Shown here in pieces: positions 46,111-53,324 of a DNA stretch of 53,324 bases. Each line of letters opens with the position of its first letter. The first letter of the stretch is position 1. The notes beneath the pieces were generated by a model that was given only the letters and a program-made list of their open reading frames with translations, was not told the origin of the DNA and did no database searches. The position numbers were made by a program, and so were the translations under genes. Origin of the DNA: Clostridium sp. OF09-36 (GTDB taxonomy: Bacteria > Bacillota > Clostridia > Lachnospirales > Lachnospiraceae); contig NZ_QUMD01000025.1 of the NCBI RefSeq assembly GCF_003481985.1, forward strand, positions 1 through 53,324. Reading direction: 5' to 3'.

Positions 46111-47391
46111 ATGAATATCATCGATCAATTTGGAACTGTTGTTGGTAACCAGTCCCTGAAAGATCCGGAAAAAGCCCGCCGTCTTCTTCTTACAGGTTAC
46201 CGCCTGCAGGAGAAACGGCTTCAGTTTTTTCCGGACCGGGAACTTCCGCCGTCCGGCCAGTATGTGGCACGGGTGGTTATGAAAAATATCATTCAGTCTC
46301 TGACAAAGCCGGAGCAGGCAGCTATGGTCAGCATTTTTGTGCCGGGAGAGCTGGTGACAGCTGCCGGACTGACCCCATATTCCGTAGAGGCATTATCCTG
46401 CTTTCTGGCAGGAACAAAATGTGAGCAGGCTTTCCTGCGAAAAACCGAAGAGGAAGGCTTTCCGGAAACCATGTGTTCCTATCACCGGGTCTTTCTGGGA
46501 GCCGCACTGACCGGGATTCTGCCAAAGCCCAAATGCATGATCTACACCAACCTTGCCTGCGACGGAAATATGATGACATTTCCTTATTTAAAGGATTCCT
46601 ACGATTGTCCTGGTTTTTACATTGATGTGCCGTATGAAAAGAACCAGGAATCGGTTCTGTATGTGGCAGACCAGCTTCGGAAACTGAAATTATTCCTGGA
46701 AGAAGTAAACCGGACCCAAATATCAGAGGAAGCGGTGCGTCTGGCCGTCGACAACAGCCGGAAAGCAGCTGATTATTATAAGAAGCAGCTTGCTCTGCGC
46801 AGCGAACACGATCCGGTTACATCCCTGACCAATGAACTGTATGCTCTTTTTATGTGTCATCTGCTTGCCGGTTCCGAATCAGCTGTCAAGTATACCAAAA
46901 TGCTGCTGGAAGATGTAAAAAATGCTCCGAAGGGAGAGGGACTTTCAGTCCTGTGGATGCACACCCTGCCGTTTTTACAGGCACCGGTAAAGGAATTATT
47001 TAACTACAGCAAAAACATGCATATCCGCGCCTGCGATTTTATCGCGGATGGATTCCGGGAAATGCATTCCGAAGATCCGTATGAGGCCATGGCAGAGAAG
47101 ATGGTTTACTGCATTTATAACGGCAATGTAAACCAGCGGATCCAGATGGCAGAGGAGCTGGCCGAGATTACCAAAGCAAATGGTGGTATCCTGTTTGCAC
47201 ACTGGGGCTGTAAGGGAACCATCGGCGCTTCCAGCCTGATCAAACGTTCTTTAGAAGATGCAGACCTGCCGACCATAATTCTGGATGGGGATGGATGCAA
47301 TCCAGCCAATACCAGTGACGGTCAGGTTTCCACCCGTCTTCAGGCTTTCGTGGAGATGCTGGAAAAAGGAAAGGAGGAAGCACACGCATGA
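46111..47391 (+). CDS. 2-hydroxyacyl-CoA dehydratase-type (HgdB/BcrB-like) Fe-S subunit
   Basis: A 426-residue protein of the HgdAB/BcrBC/double-cubane group. These proteins receive low-potential electrons from an ATP-driven activator and reduce or dehydrate difficult substrates. Candidate cluster cysteines include Cys97 and Cys104 (SCFLAGTKCEQ), Cys122 (MCSYHRVFLGA), Cys142, Cys150 (NLACDGNMM) and a later one in HWGCKGTIGASS. The C-terminal ILDGDGCNPAN is typical. It overlaps the next gene by four bases (ATGA), so the two are co-translated. No CoA transferase or acyl-CoA enzyme is nearby, so a CoA substrate is not assured. Confidence 0.82.
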   Translation: MNIIDQFGTVVGNQSLKDPEKARRLLLTGYRLQEKRLQFFPDRELPPSGQYVARVVMKNIIQSLTKPEQAAMVSIFVPGELVTAAGLTPYSVEALSCFLAGTKCEQAFLRKTEEEGFPETMCSYHRVFLGAALTGILPKPKCMIYTNLACDGNMMTFPYLKDSYDCPGFYIDVPYEKNQESVLYVADQLRKLKLFLEEVNRTQISEEAVRLAVDNSRKAADYYKKQLALRSEHDPVTSLTNELYALFMCHLLAGSESAVKYTKMLLEDVKNAPKGEGLSVLWMHTLPFLQAPVKELFNYSKNMHIRACDFIADGFREMHSEDPYEAMAEKMVYCIYNGNVNQRIQMAEELAEITKANGGILFAHWGCKGTIGASSLIKRSLEDADLPTIILDGDGCNPANTSDGQVSTRLQAFVEMLEKGKEEAHA

Positions 47392-49094
47392 TCCATTATG
47401 TTTGTAAATACACCCCGTTAGAATTATTTCGTGCATTTGGGGAGGACTGTGCTGTTCTGGAAGAAATGCCGGAAAACTTTGAATTGTCCGACCAGATCGC
47501 ACATGCCAATCTGTGCGGATTTGGCAAATCCGTGATCCAGGCGGTTCTGGAAGGAAAAGTGGAGGAACTGGTCCTGGTAAACTGCTGCGATTCCATGCGC
47601 CGCGTTTACGATATCGTAGAAAGCACAGGAAGATGCAGATTTTTGTATATGCTGGATCTTCCACACGATGATAACGAATGTGAAAAAGAAAAATTTGCAG
47701 GTGCCCTCCGCAGATTAAAAGAATCCTACGAGGCTTATTCTGGAAAACAGTTCGATAAAGAGCGTTTCCTGCATTCTTTTGCCCTGCTTCACACAAAAAG
47801 CCGTCCTTACATCGGCGTGCTTGGCGTGCGGGTCAGCGGTGTTTTAGAACAGATGATCCGCGAAAACTTCCAGATGGACGTAGAAAACCTGACCTGTACC
47901 GGAGGGCGCAGACTGTCTGTGATTCCAAAAGAACTGGAACAGATGGAAGAAGACGCGCTTTTCCTGGCTTATGCAGATGCCCTTCTTAGCCAGATGCCAT
48001 GCTTCCGCATGAACCACAGCGCACGCAGGAACCGCCTGTATCTGGACCCGGCATTAAAGGGGATTATTTATCATACGATCAAATTCTGCGATTACTATGG
48101 TTTTGAGTATGCAAGCATCAAACGGGAAATCAAAGTCCCGATTTTAAAGATTGAAACCGATTTTACCAGTCAGAGTGCCGGACAGCTTTTAACCAGGATC
48201 CAGGCATTTTCAGAAACCATCGAGGGTTCCGCAGATATGGACCCGGGAAAAGGAATCAGTGAGGAGGCTAAAAAGCAGATGGAATCAGGAGTATATTATG
48301 TAGCAGGAATCGACAGCGGTTCCACCAGTACCGACGTTGTGATTCTGGATCAGGACGGAAAGATCAAGTCCTCCATGATCATTCCGACCGGCGGCGGAGC
48401 CATGATGAGTGCCGAAAAGAGTCTGGATCTGGCAATTGAAAAAGCCGGGATCAAAAAAGAAGAAATCGTGCGGATCGACACCACTGGCTACGGACGCGCT
48501 TATATTGAAGGCGGGGATGACAGCATTACCGAGATTACCTGCCATGCGAAGGGCGCCAACTACTTAAATCCAAACGTGCGCACGATCATCGATATCGGCG
48601 GTCAGGACATCAAGGCGATCAGCATCGATGAAAACGGAGCCGTAAAAAACTTCCTGATGAACGACAAGTGCGCTGCCGGAACCGGCCGTTTCCTGGAGAT
48701 GATGGCAAAGACGCTCGGTCTTTCCCTGGAAGAAATGAGTACTCTGGGATTAAAATGGAAGGAAAACATTGTCATTTCCAGCATGTGCACCGTATTTGCA
48801 GAGTCTGAGGTTGTATCCTTAGTGGCCCAGAACAAGGACGTGTCAGACATTATTCACGGACTGAACGTGTCGGTTGCTTCCAAGGTCGGCGCACTGGCTG
48901 CCCGGCTTGGCAAAGATCATCCGGGTGAATATATGATGACCGGCGGGGTTGCCAAGAACCAGGGTATTATCCAGGCGCTGGAAGAAAAGCTTGGCGCAAA
49001 GCTCTATATCTGCGAGGAAGCTCAGCTTTGCGGAGCACTTGGTGCCGCATTGTTTGCATACGAAAAATGCAAAGGGGAATCTGTCCAGAAATAG
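47388..49094 (+). CDS. Fusion of HgdB-like subunit and HgdC-type ATP-dependent activase
   Basis: A 568-residue fusion. Residues about 1-285 are a second dehydratase-like domain (VLVNCCDSMRRVYDIV, GRCRFLYMLDLPHDD, NHSARRNRLY). From about 300 a BcrAD/BadFG ASKHA ATPase follows: phosphate-1 AGIDSGSTSTDVVIL, GGQDIKAI, the cluster cysteines NDKCAAGTGRFLE and SSMCTVFAESEV that bridge the HgdC dimer, and adenosine motif TGGVAKNQGI. With the preceding gene it forms a complete ATP-driven reductase set in two polypeptides. AAAGGAGGAAG precedes the start. Substrate unknown. Confidence 0.82.
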   Translation: MIHYVCKYTPLELFRAFGEDCAVLEEMPENFELSDQIAHANLCGFGKSVIQAVLEGKVEELVLVNCCDSMRRVYDIVESTGRCRFLYMLDLPHDDNECEKEKFAGALRRLKESYEAYSGKQFDKERFLHSFALLHTKSRPYIGVLGVRVSGVLEQMIRENFQMDVENLTCTGGRRLSVIPKELEQMEEDALFLAYADALLSQMPCFRMNHSARRNRLYLDPALKGIIYHTIKFCDYYGFEYASIKREIKVPILKIETDFTSQSAGQLLTRIQAFSETIEGSADMDPGKGISEEAKKQMESGVYYVAGIDSGSTSTDVVILDQDGKIKSSMIIPTGGGAMMSAEKSLDLAIEKAGIKKEEIVRIDTTGYGRAYIEGGDDSITEITCHAKGANYLNPNVRTIIDIGGQDIKAISIDENGAVKNFLMNDKCAAGTGRFLEMMAKTLGLSLEEMSTLGLKWKENIVISSMCTVFAESEVVSLVAQNKDVSDIIHGLNVSVASKVGALAARLGKDHPGEYMMTGGVAKNQGIIQALEEKLGAKLYICEEAQLCGALGAALFAYEKCKGESVQK

Positions 49095-49103
49095 AAATTA
49101 TGA

Positions 49104-49134
49104 CGTTGCCGGACACGCACGCGCGAACAGTAAC
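49104..49134. repeat. Extragenic palindromic repeat, copy H
   Basis: CGTTGCCGG (49104-49112), centre ACACGCACGCGCG, then AACAGTAAC (49126-49134). It begins nine bases behind the HgdC-fusion stop. Arms match copies E and G. Confidence 0.55.
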
Positions 49135-49239
49135 ATTATGATGATCTGTACCATGGAAAGAACTTGATTAACCGGCTGAAATTAGGTAAGATTTTATAAT
49201 AAGGATACGCCATTATTCATTTTATTTCAGGGGGAGAAC

Positions 49240-52200
49240 ATGAATCAGAAGAAAACACGATCAAACCGGTATCTTCACTTTTTGCTATGTTTTGTCTTGT
49301 TCATACTTGCATTGTTTCCATCTTCTGCACTGGCAGCGGAAGAAACAGCGACAAAGGTTGTCCGGGTTGGGTGGTACGAGGATTCCTACCACATCACCGG
49401 CGAAAACGGCATCCGCAGCGGCTATGGCTATGAATACGAACAGGCTGTAGCTGCTTATACCGGCTGGGATTACGAGTATGTAAAGGGCGACTGGTCCGAA
49501 CTGCTCAGCATGCTGCAGGAAGGAAAAATTGATCTTATGGCAGCAATTTCCTACACCGATGAGCGTGCAAAGACCATGCTGTTTTCCGACATTCCAATGG
49601 GAGAGGAAAAATATTACCTGTATGCAGACCTTACCCATGCGGACATTTCCGCCTCGGATCTTTCTACCTTAAATGGCAAACGCGTGATAGCCATGGAAAA
49701 AAGCATTCAGGCAACGCAGTTTTCCGTATGGGAAGAAAAGCATAACATCAAAACAGAGCACGTCAATGCGGACAGCATCGAAACTGCAAAAGAAATGATC
49801 GCTTCCGGCGATGTTGTGGGTGTTATCTCTACCGAAACACCAGAATGGGTAGAAGCAGGCATGTCTGCGATCGCCACAACCGGTGGTTCCAGCATTTACT
49901 ATGCGATCAACAAAAACCGGCCAGATTTAAAAGAAGAACTGGATATCGCCATGCGCAACATGGAATATGACAAGCCGTTTTACGCAGACGAACTCTACCA
50001 GCGCTATCTGACTGCAGAGTCGGTTGCCGTTCTTTCTGGCGAGGAGAGCGACTGGTTATCGCAGCATGGCGCGATCCGGATCGGTTTTCTAAAGAATGAC
50101 CCTGGCGTGAGTTCCATTGATGCATCAAGCGGTAACCTGACCGGCATCATCAACGATTATATGGAATACACTGCAGACTGTCTTAACAATTATACGCTGC
50201 AGTTTGAGCCGGTTGGTTTTGATTCCCAGGAAGCAGAGATCCAGGCCTTAAAAGCCGGAGACATCGACATGATCTTCCATGCAGCCCAGAATCCATATGC
50301 CTCCCAGGAAGAAAAATTATCCCTGTCCAACACGGTCTGGACATTCAATCTGGCTGCAATCACAACACAGGATTATTTTGATGAAAATGCAGAAAACACC
50401 GTCGCGATATCCAATGATAATCTTTCCTTAAAGCAATACGTATCCTACAACTATCCACAGTGGAAGATATTGGACTGTTCCTCACGGGAAGATGCCGAAA
50501 AGATGGTCTGCCGAGGCGAAGCAACCTGCTTTATCACAAGGGCAAACCAGGTGACGCCTTATATCAAAAACACACGGTTTCACAGCATCTTTCTGCTCAA
50601 AGCAGATAACATTTCTTTTGCTGTAAAACGTGGTGATTCAAAGCTCTTGTCGATTCTGAACAAGACGTTAAAGACCATGCCGGCATCAAAATTGACTGGT
50701 GCTCTGTCTTTCTATAATAATTCAGCAAGAAAAGTCACCCTGATGGACTTTATCCGTGACAATATGCTGATTGTGATCTTTATAGTTACTTTGACTTTCG
50801 CCGGAATCCTTCTGATCATTTTGGGATTTTTGCGTAAAGCAATGAAAGCAGAAGCAAAAGCAAAAAAAGCAGCCAGTCAGTCACAGGAGCTGAACAAAAA
50901 GCTGAAAGAGAGTCAGGATGAATTAAAAGCAGCTTTAATCCAGGCAGAAAGCGCAAACTCTGCCAAAACGACATTCTTAAACAACATGTCGCACGATATC
51001 CGGACACCAATGAATGCAATCATTGGCTTTACATCGCTGGCGGCATCCCATATTGACAATAAGGAGATGGTGAAGGACTATCTGGCAAAGATTGGGACAT
51101 CCAGTGAGCATCTGCTTTCCCTGATCAATGATGTTCTTGATATGAGCCGTATCGAAAGCGGAAAAGTAAAAATCGAAGAGAAACCGCTGCATCTTCCGGA
51201 CCTGCTGCACGATATCCGGACCATCATCTGCCCGTCCATCAGTTCCAAACAGCTCGATTTTCTGATCGATACGGTCGATGTGGTTGATGAGGATATCATT
51301 GCAGACAAGCTGCGCCTGACACAGATTCTGCTGAACATTTTGAGCAACGGTGTCAAATACAATAAGACAGGCGGTACCATCAGCCTGAGAGTGAAGCAGG
51401 AAAAGAAAGCACCGAAAGGCTGTGCAACCTATCACTTTATCATCCGTGACACCGGAATCGGCATCAGCAAGGAATTCCAGAAGCATATTTTTGAGAATTT
51501 CTCCCGCGAAGAGACTGCAACCGTCAGCGGCATACAGGGAACCGGTCTCGGCCTTTCCATCACAAAAAAAATCGTAGAAATGATGGGCGGCACCATTCAT
51601 CTCGAAAGCGAAGAGGGCGTGGGCAGCGAATTCGATGTATGCCTGACCTTTAAGCTGAGCGGTGAGCGAAAAGTTTATCAGAGGATCGAATCACTCCGGG
51701 GGCTTCGTGTTCTGGTAGCTGACGATGATACCGATACCTGCCTGAGCATTTCCTCCATGCTGACCGAAATCGGAATGCGCTCTGAGTGGACAGTTTCCGG
51801 AAAAGAAGCAGTTATCCGTGCGAAGCACGCAGCCGATATGGGTGATGACTTCTATGCCTATATCATCGACTGGCTGATGCCGGATATGAACGGAATTGAG
51901 ACGGTACGCCGGATCCGCAGAGTCATTGGCGACAGCAGCCCGATCATTATCCTTACCGCGTATGACTGGTCCGATGTGGAAGAAGAAGCAAGAGAGGCGG
52001 GAGTTACTGCTTTCTGTGAAAAACCACTGTTTATGTCAGAACTGCGTGACATCCTTACAAAACCAATAGAACTGAAAAAAACAGGTGAAAACACATTGCC
52101 TGTCATTCCGGCAGGGAAAAAGATTCTTCTGGTCGAAGATAATGAACTCAACCAGGAAATTGCCACAGAAATCTTAAAAGATGCCGGATTTGTAGTCGAT

Positions 52201-52488
52201 GTTGCAAACGATGGTTCTGTTGCAGTACAGAAGATGGAAGCTTCCACAGCCGGACAGTATGACCTGATCCTGATGGATATACAAATGCCGATCCTAAATG
52301 GCTATGAAGCAACCAGAAAGATCCGCGCCATGGAAGCGCCGCATTGCAAACAGATTCCGATCATCGCCATGACTGCAAATGCATTTGACGATGACCGCGA
52401 ACTGGCACTGCAGTGTGGTATGAACGGATATCTGGCGAAGCCGATCCAGATTAAACAAATGTTAAAGCTGATCGGCTCGATGTTATAA
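49240..52488 (+). CDS. Hybrid sensor histidine kinase with two solute-binding sensor domains and two receivers
   Basis: A 1082-residue membrane kinase. A signal peptide (cleavage near SSALAAEE, residue about 32) is followed by two extracellular SBP_bac_3-like domains (about 40-262 and 270-490), a transmembrane helix (about 505-530), a coiled coil, HisKA with His585 in NNMSHDIRTPMNAIIGF, a HATPase domain (LLNILSNGVKYNKTGG, DTGIGI, GTGLGLSI), then two receivers with Asp877 (IIDWLMPDMNG) and Asp1013 (LMDIQMPILNG). It resembles BvgS/EvgS-type periplasmic-sensing kinases without an Hpt domain or a DNA-binding output. GGGGGAG precedes the start. No cognate regulator lies beside it. Confidence 0.9.
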   Translation: MNQKKTRSNRYLHFLLCFVLFILALFPSSALAAEETATKVVRVGWYEDSYHITGENGIRSGYGYEYEQAVAAYTGWDYEYVKGDWSELLSMLQEGKIDLMAAISYTDERAKTMLFSDIPMGEEKYYLYADLTHADISASDLSTLNGKRVIAMEKSIQATQFSVWEEKHNIKTEHVNADSIETAKEMIASGDVVGVISTETPEWVEAGMSAIATTGGSSIYYAINKNRPDLKEELDIAMRNMEYDKPFYADELYQRYLTAESVAVLSGEESDWLSQHGAIRIGFLKNDPGVSSIDASSGNLTGIINDYMEYTADCLNNYTLQFEPVGFDSQEAEIQALKAGDIDMIFHAAQNPYASQEEKLSLSNTVWTFNLAAITTQDYFDENAENTVAISNDNLSLKQYVSYNYPQWKILDCSSREDAEKMVCRGEATCFITRANQVTPYIKNTRFHSIFLLKADNISFAVKRGDSKLLSILNKTLKTMPASKLTGALSFYNNSARKVTLMDFIRDNMLIVIFIVTLTFAGILLIILGFLRKAMKAEAKAKKAASQSQELNKKLKESQDELKAALIQAESANSAKTTFLNNMSHDIRTPMNAIIGFTSLAASHIDNKEMVKDYLAKIGTSSEHLLSLINDVLDMSRIESGKVKIEEKPLHLPDLLHDIRTIICPSISSKQLDFLIDTVDVVDEDIIADKLRLTQILLNILSNGVKYNKTGGTISLRVKQEKKAPKGCATYHFIIRDTGIGISKEFQKHIFENFSREETATVSGIQGTGLGLSITKKIVEMMGGTIHLESEEGVGSEFDVCLTFKLSGERKVYQRIESLRGLRVLVADDDTDTCLSISSMLTEIGMRSEWTVSGKEAVIRAKHAADMGDDFYAYIIDWLMPDMNGIETVRRIRRVIGDSSPIIILTAYDWSDVEEEAREAGVTAFCEKPLFMSELRDILTKPIELKKTGENTLPVIPAGKKILLVEDNELNQEIATEILKDAGFVVDVANDGSVAVQKMEASTAGQYDLILMDIQMPILNGYEATRKIRAMEAPHCKQIPIIAMTANAFDDDRELALQCGMNGYLAKPIQIKQMLKLIGSML

Positions 52489-52515
52489 AAATACTAGAAT
52501 AAATTCATAAGGAAG

Positions 52516-52557
52516 GCGAAGATTATCGAGTTACTGCGTAGATAATCTTCGCTTTTT
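52516..52557 (+). terminator. Rho-independent terminator after the hybrid kinase
   Basis: GCGAAGATTATC (52516-52527) pairs perfectly with GATAATCTTCGC (52541-52552), followed by TTTTT. Confidence 0.9.
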
Positions 52558-52610
52558 GAGCATTTTTAATATAATGAGTGCAAAGTAAATCTGGAAGACG
52601 AAGAACAGAC

Positions 52611-52639
52611 TTGCACAAAAATAAGAAATACCTTATAAT
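52611..52639 (+). promoter_or_regulatory. Promoter ahead of the truncated radical SAM gene
   Basis: TTGCAC (52611-52616), a 17-base spacer, TATAAT (52634-52639). A leader of about 150 bases with no recognised riboswitch core follows. Confidence 0.7.
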
Positions 52640-52793
52640 GACTTGGTTACTTTGCACTGTGCCATAAAATGTGGTTTTGCATGACCTAAGATAAAATTCC
52701 GTTTATGACACAAGTTCAAAAAGAAAAATACGATGGAAGAGACAGAAAACGGAGTCTCAAAAAATCGAAGAAATGTAGGTAAAATAAGGCTTT

Positions 52794-52943
52794 ATGAGAA
52801 AATTAGCATTAAGCGACGAAATATTATTGAGCGTCCAGCAGCCCGCCCGCTACCTCGGAAACGAGATGAATGTGGTGGTCAAAGATCCGTCCACCACGGA
52901 TATTCGTTTCTGTATGTGTTTCCCGGACGTTTTCGCGAAATAA
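52794..52943 (+). pseudogene. 5' fragment of a TIGR03960-type radical SAM gene
   Basis: Forty-six codons match the conserved start of B12-binding, TIGR03960-family radical SAM proteins of clostridia: RKLALSDEILLSVQQPARY, NEMNVVVKDPSTTDIRF, MCFPDV. The family continues with an EIGMSHLG-like stretch, but here the frame runs FAK-stop and none of the three forward frames resumes the family sequence. The match ends near 52931. AAGG lies 4-8 bases before the ATG and a strong promoter is present upstream, so the 5' end of a real gene is intact. An insertion, a deletion or a contig misjoin at 52931 are all possible; the rest of the gene is not in the window. Confidence 0.6.
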
Positions 52944-53324
52944 GGTGATATATTGTGATATATGCACAAAATTATGCGAACGGCATACGGATATAATTGT
53001 GCATAGTGCAAAAGAAAACGGACAATCCAACACAAATCAACGCTGTCGTAATGCCTGCAAAAAACCTGTTTTGTCGTAATGAAAGAAAGGAAAAAGCGCA
53101 GAAATCGCTTCGTAGCCATTGGAGGCTGTCGCACTAGCAAATATTTTTTGCTGGGCGGCAGCCCTGCTTTATGCCCAAATGGGGGCGAAATCGGTTGTGT
53201 TTTCGCCCCCATCCTTTATAAACACAGTTCATTCCCAGACATCCCTTTCGGCATGCCTGATTTCAAACTGTTTTGTTTTCAACCATTAAAATCTATGCTG
53301 TCTTTAATGAAAAAAGATGACTCC
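52944..53324. other. Non-coding stretch after the broken radical SAM gene
   Basis: No gene is supported. It contains an inverted repeat TATGCACAAAATTAT/ATATAATTGTGCATA (52961-53005, imperfect) and a hairpin GGCTGTCGC/GCGGCAGCC with an inner GCAAA/TTTGC (53124-53163). A terminator-like stem GGGGGCGAAA/TTTTCGCCCCC (53181-53210) follows. The composition differs from the upstream coding sequence and may be one end of an inserted element. Confidence 0.4.
53179..53216. terminator. Terminator-like hairpin near the right edge
   Basis: ATGGGGGCGAAA (53179-53190) pairs with TTTTCGCCCCCAT (53200-53212), followed by CCTTTAT. The gene it serves is not visible. Confidence 0.65.

Noticed and set aside
52733..52948. 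A 71-codon open frame overlapping the radical SAM start
   Set aside because: It overlaps a better frame (52794-52943) that matches a known protein N terminus and has a proper start.
1..53324. CRISPR arrays, tRNA and rRNA genes, insertion sequences
   Set aside because: No regularly spaced direct repeats, cloverleaf or rRNA segments, or transposase genes were seen on either strand.

Overview
The window looks like a chromosomal segment of a spore-forming Lachnospiraceae (Clostridia, cluster XIVa type). Evidence: an alpha/beta small acid-soluble spore protein behind a SigG-like promoter, the B. subtilis-like order rsmD-coaD-(coiled-coil gene)-ylbJ, RecU, the short HisG with HisZ, strong AGGAGG-type ribosome binding sites, and clostridial paralogues such as a DUF362 protein, DegV and HgdB/HgdC-like proteins. 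I could not identify the genus. No rRNA, tRNA, CRISPR array or insertion sequence was recognised.

Layout. 1-0.2 kb: the edge of a probable structured RNA. 0.2-2 kb: VOC protein, DUF362 protein (minus). 2-6.6 kb: a TPP-riboswitch operon for pyrimidine salvage (thiD-tenA-thiZ-thiX-thiY). 6.7-11 kb: DegV, a secreted cysteine-repeat peptide, an iron-dependent alcohol dehydrogenase behind a Rex-like operator, an SLC13-like permease. 11-18 kb: a second type IIA topoisomerase (parE/parC-like), asd, galM. 18-29.4 kb: SASP, rsmD-coaD-coiled coil, ylbJ (convergent), then RNA-modification and housekeeping genes (RsmF-like, RsuA-like, HAD, YgiQ-type radical SAM, SDR, RluA-like, RecU). 29.5-31 kb: a PurF-like protein with a degenerate glutaminase domain (minus). 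31.4-37.3 kb: the histidine operon hisZ-G-D-B-A-IE, without hisH or hisF. 37-43 kb: MATE, aldo/keto reductase, EamA permease, Na/Pi cotransporter. 43.2-45.2 kb: a two-gene minus-strand module of a coiled-coil protein and a tyrosine recombinase with a LexA-like box in its promoter. 45.7-52.5 kb: a small hydrophobic protein, an HgdB-like protein plus an HgdB-HgdC fusion, and a large hybrid histidine kinase. 52.8 kb-end: the first 46 or so codons of a radical SAM gene, then a sharp break into non-coding sequence.

Two window-wide patterns matter. First, twelve single-base deletions break eleven otherwise conserved genes (including parC, hisZ twice, hisG and hisD). Each one can be placed in a run of identical bases, and no clear single-base insertion is seen. 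I read these as consensus errors of the assembly, so those genes are annotated here as full-length CDS with a noted lesion. A further gene, the coiled-coil gene at 44223-45174, has a different (+1 or -2) frame change. Second, a short palindromic element (ends GTTRCTG... and ...CAGYAAC around a CACGCATGCGTG-like centre) recurs after stop codons across the whole window, like a REP-type extragenic repeat.

The best candidates for undescribed biology are the period-5 cysteine peptide (7689-7978), the possibly SOS-controlled coiled-coil/recombinase pair (43173-45250), the PurF-like protein with no catalytic cysteine and an extra Cys/His-rich insert (29479-31019), and the HgdB plus HgdB-HgdC fusion pair (46111-49094).
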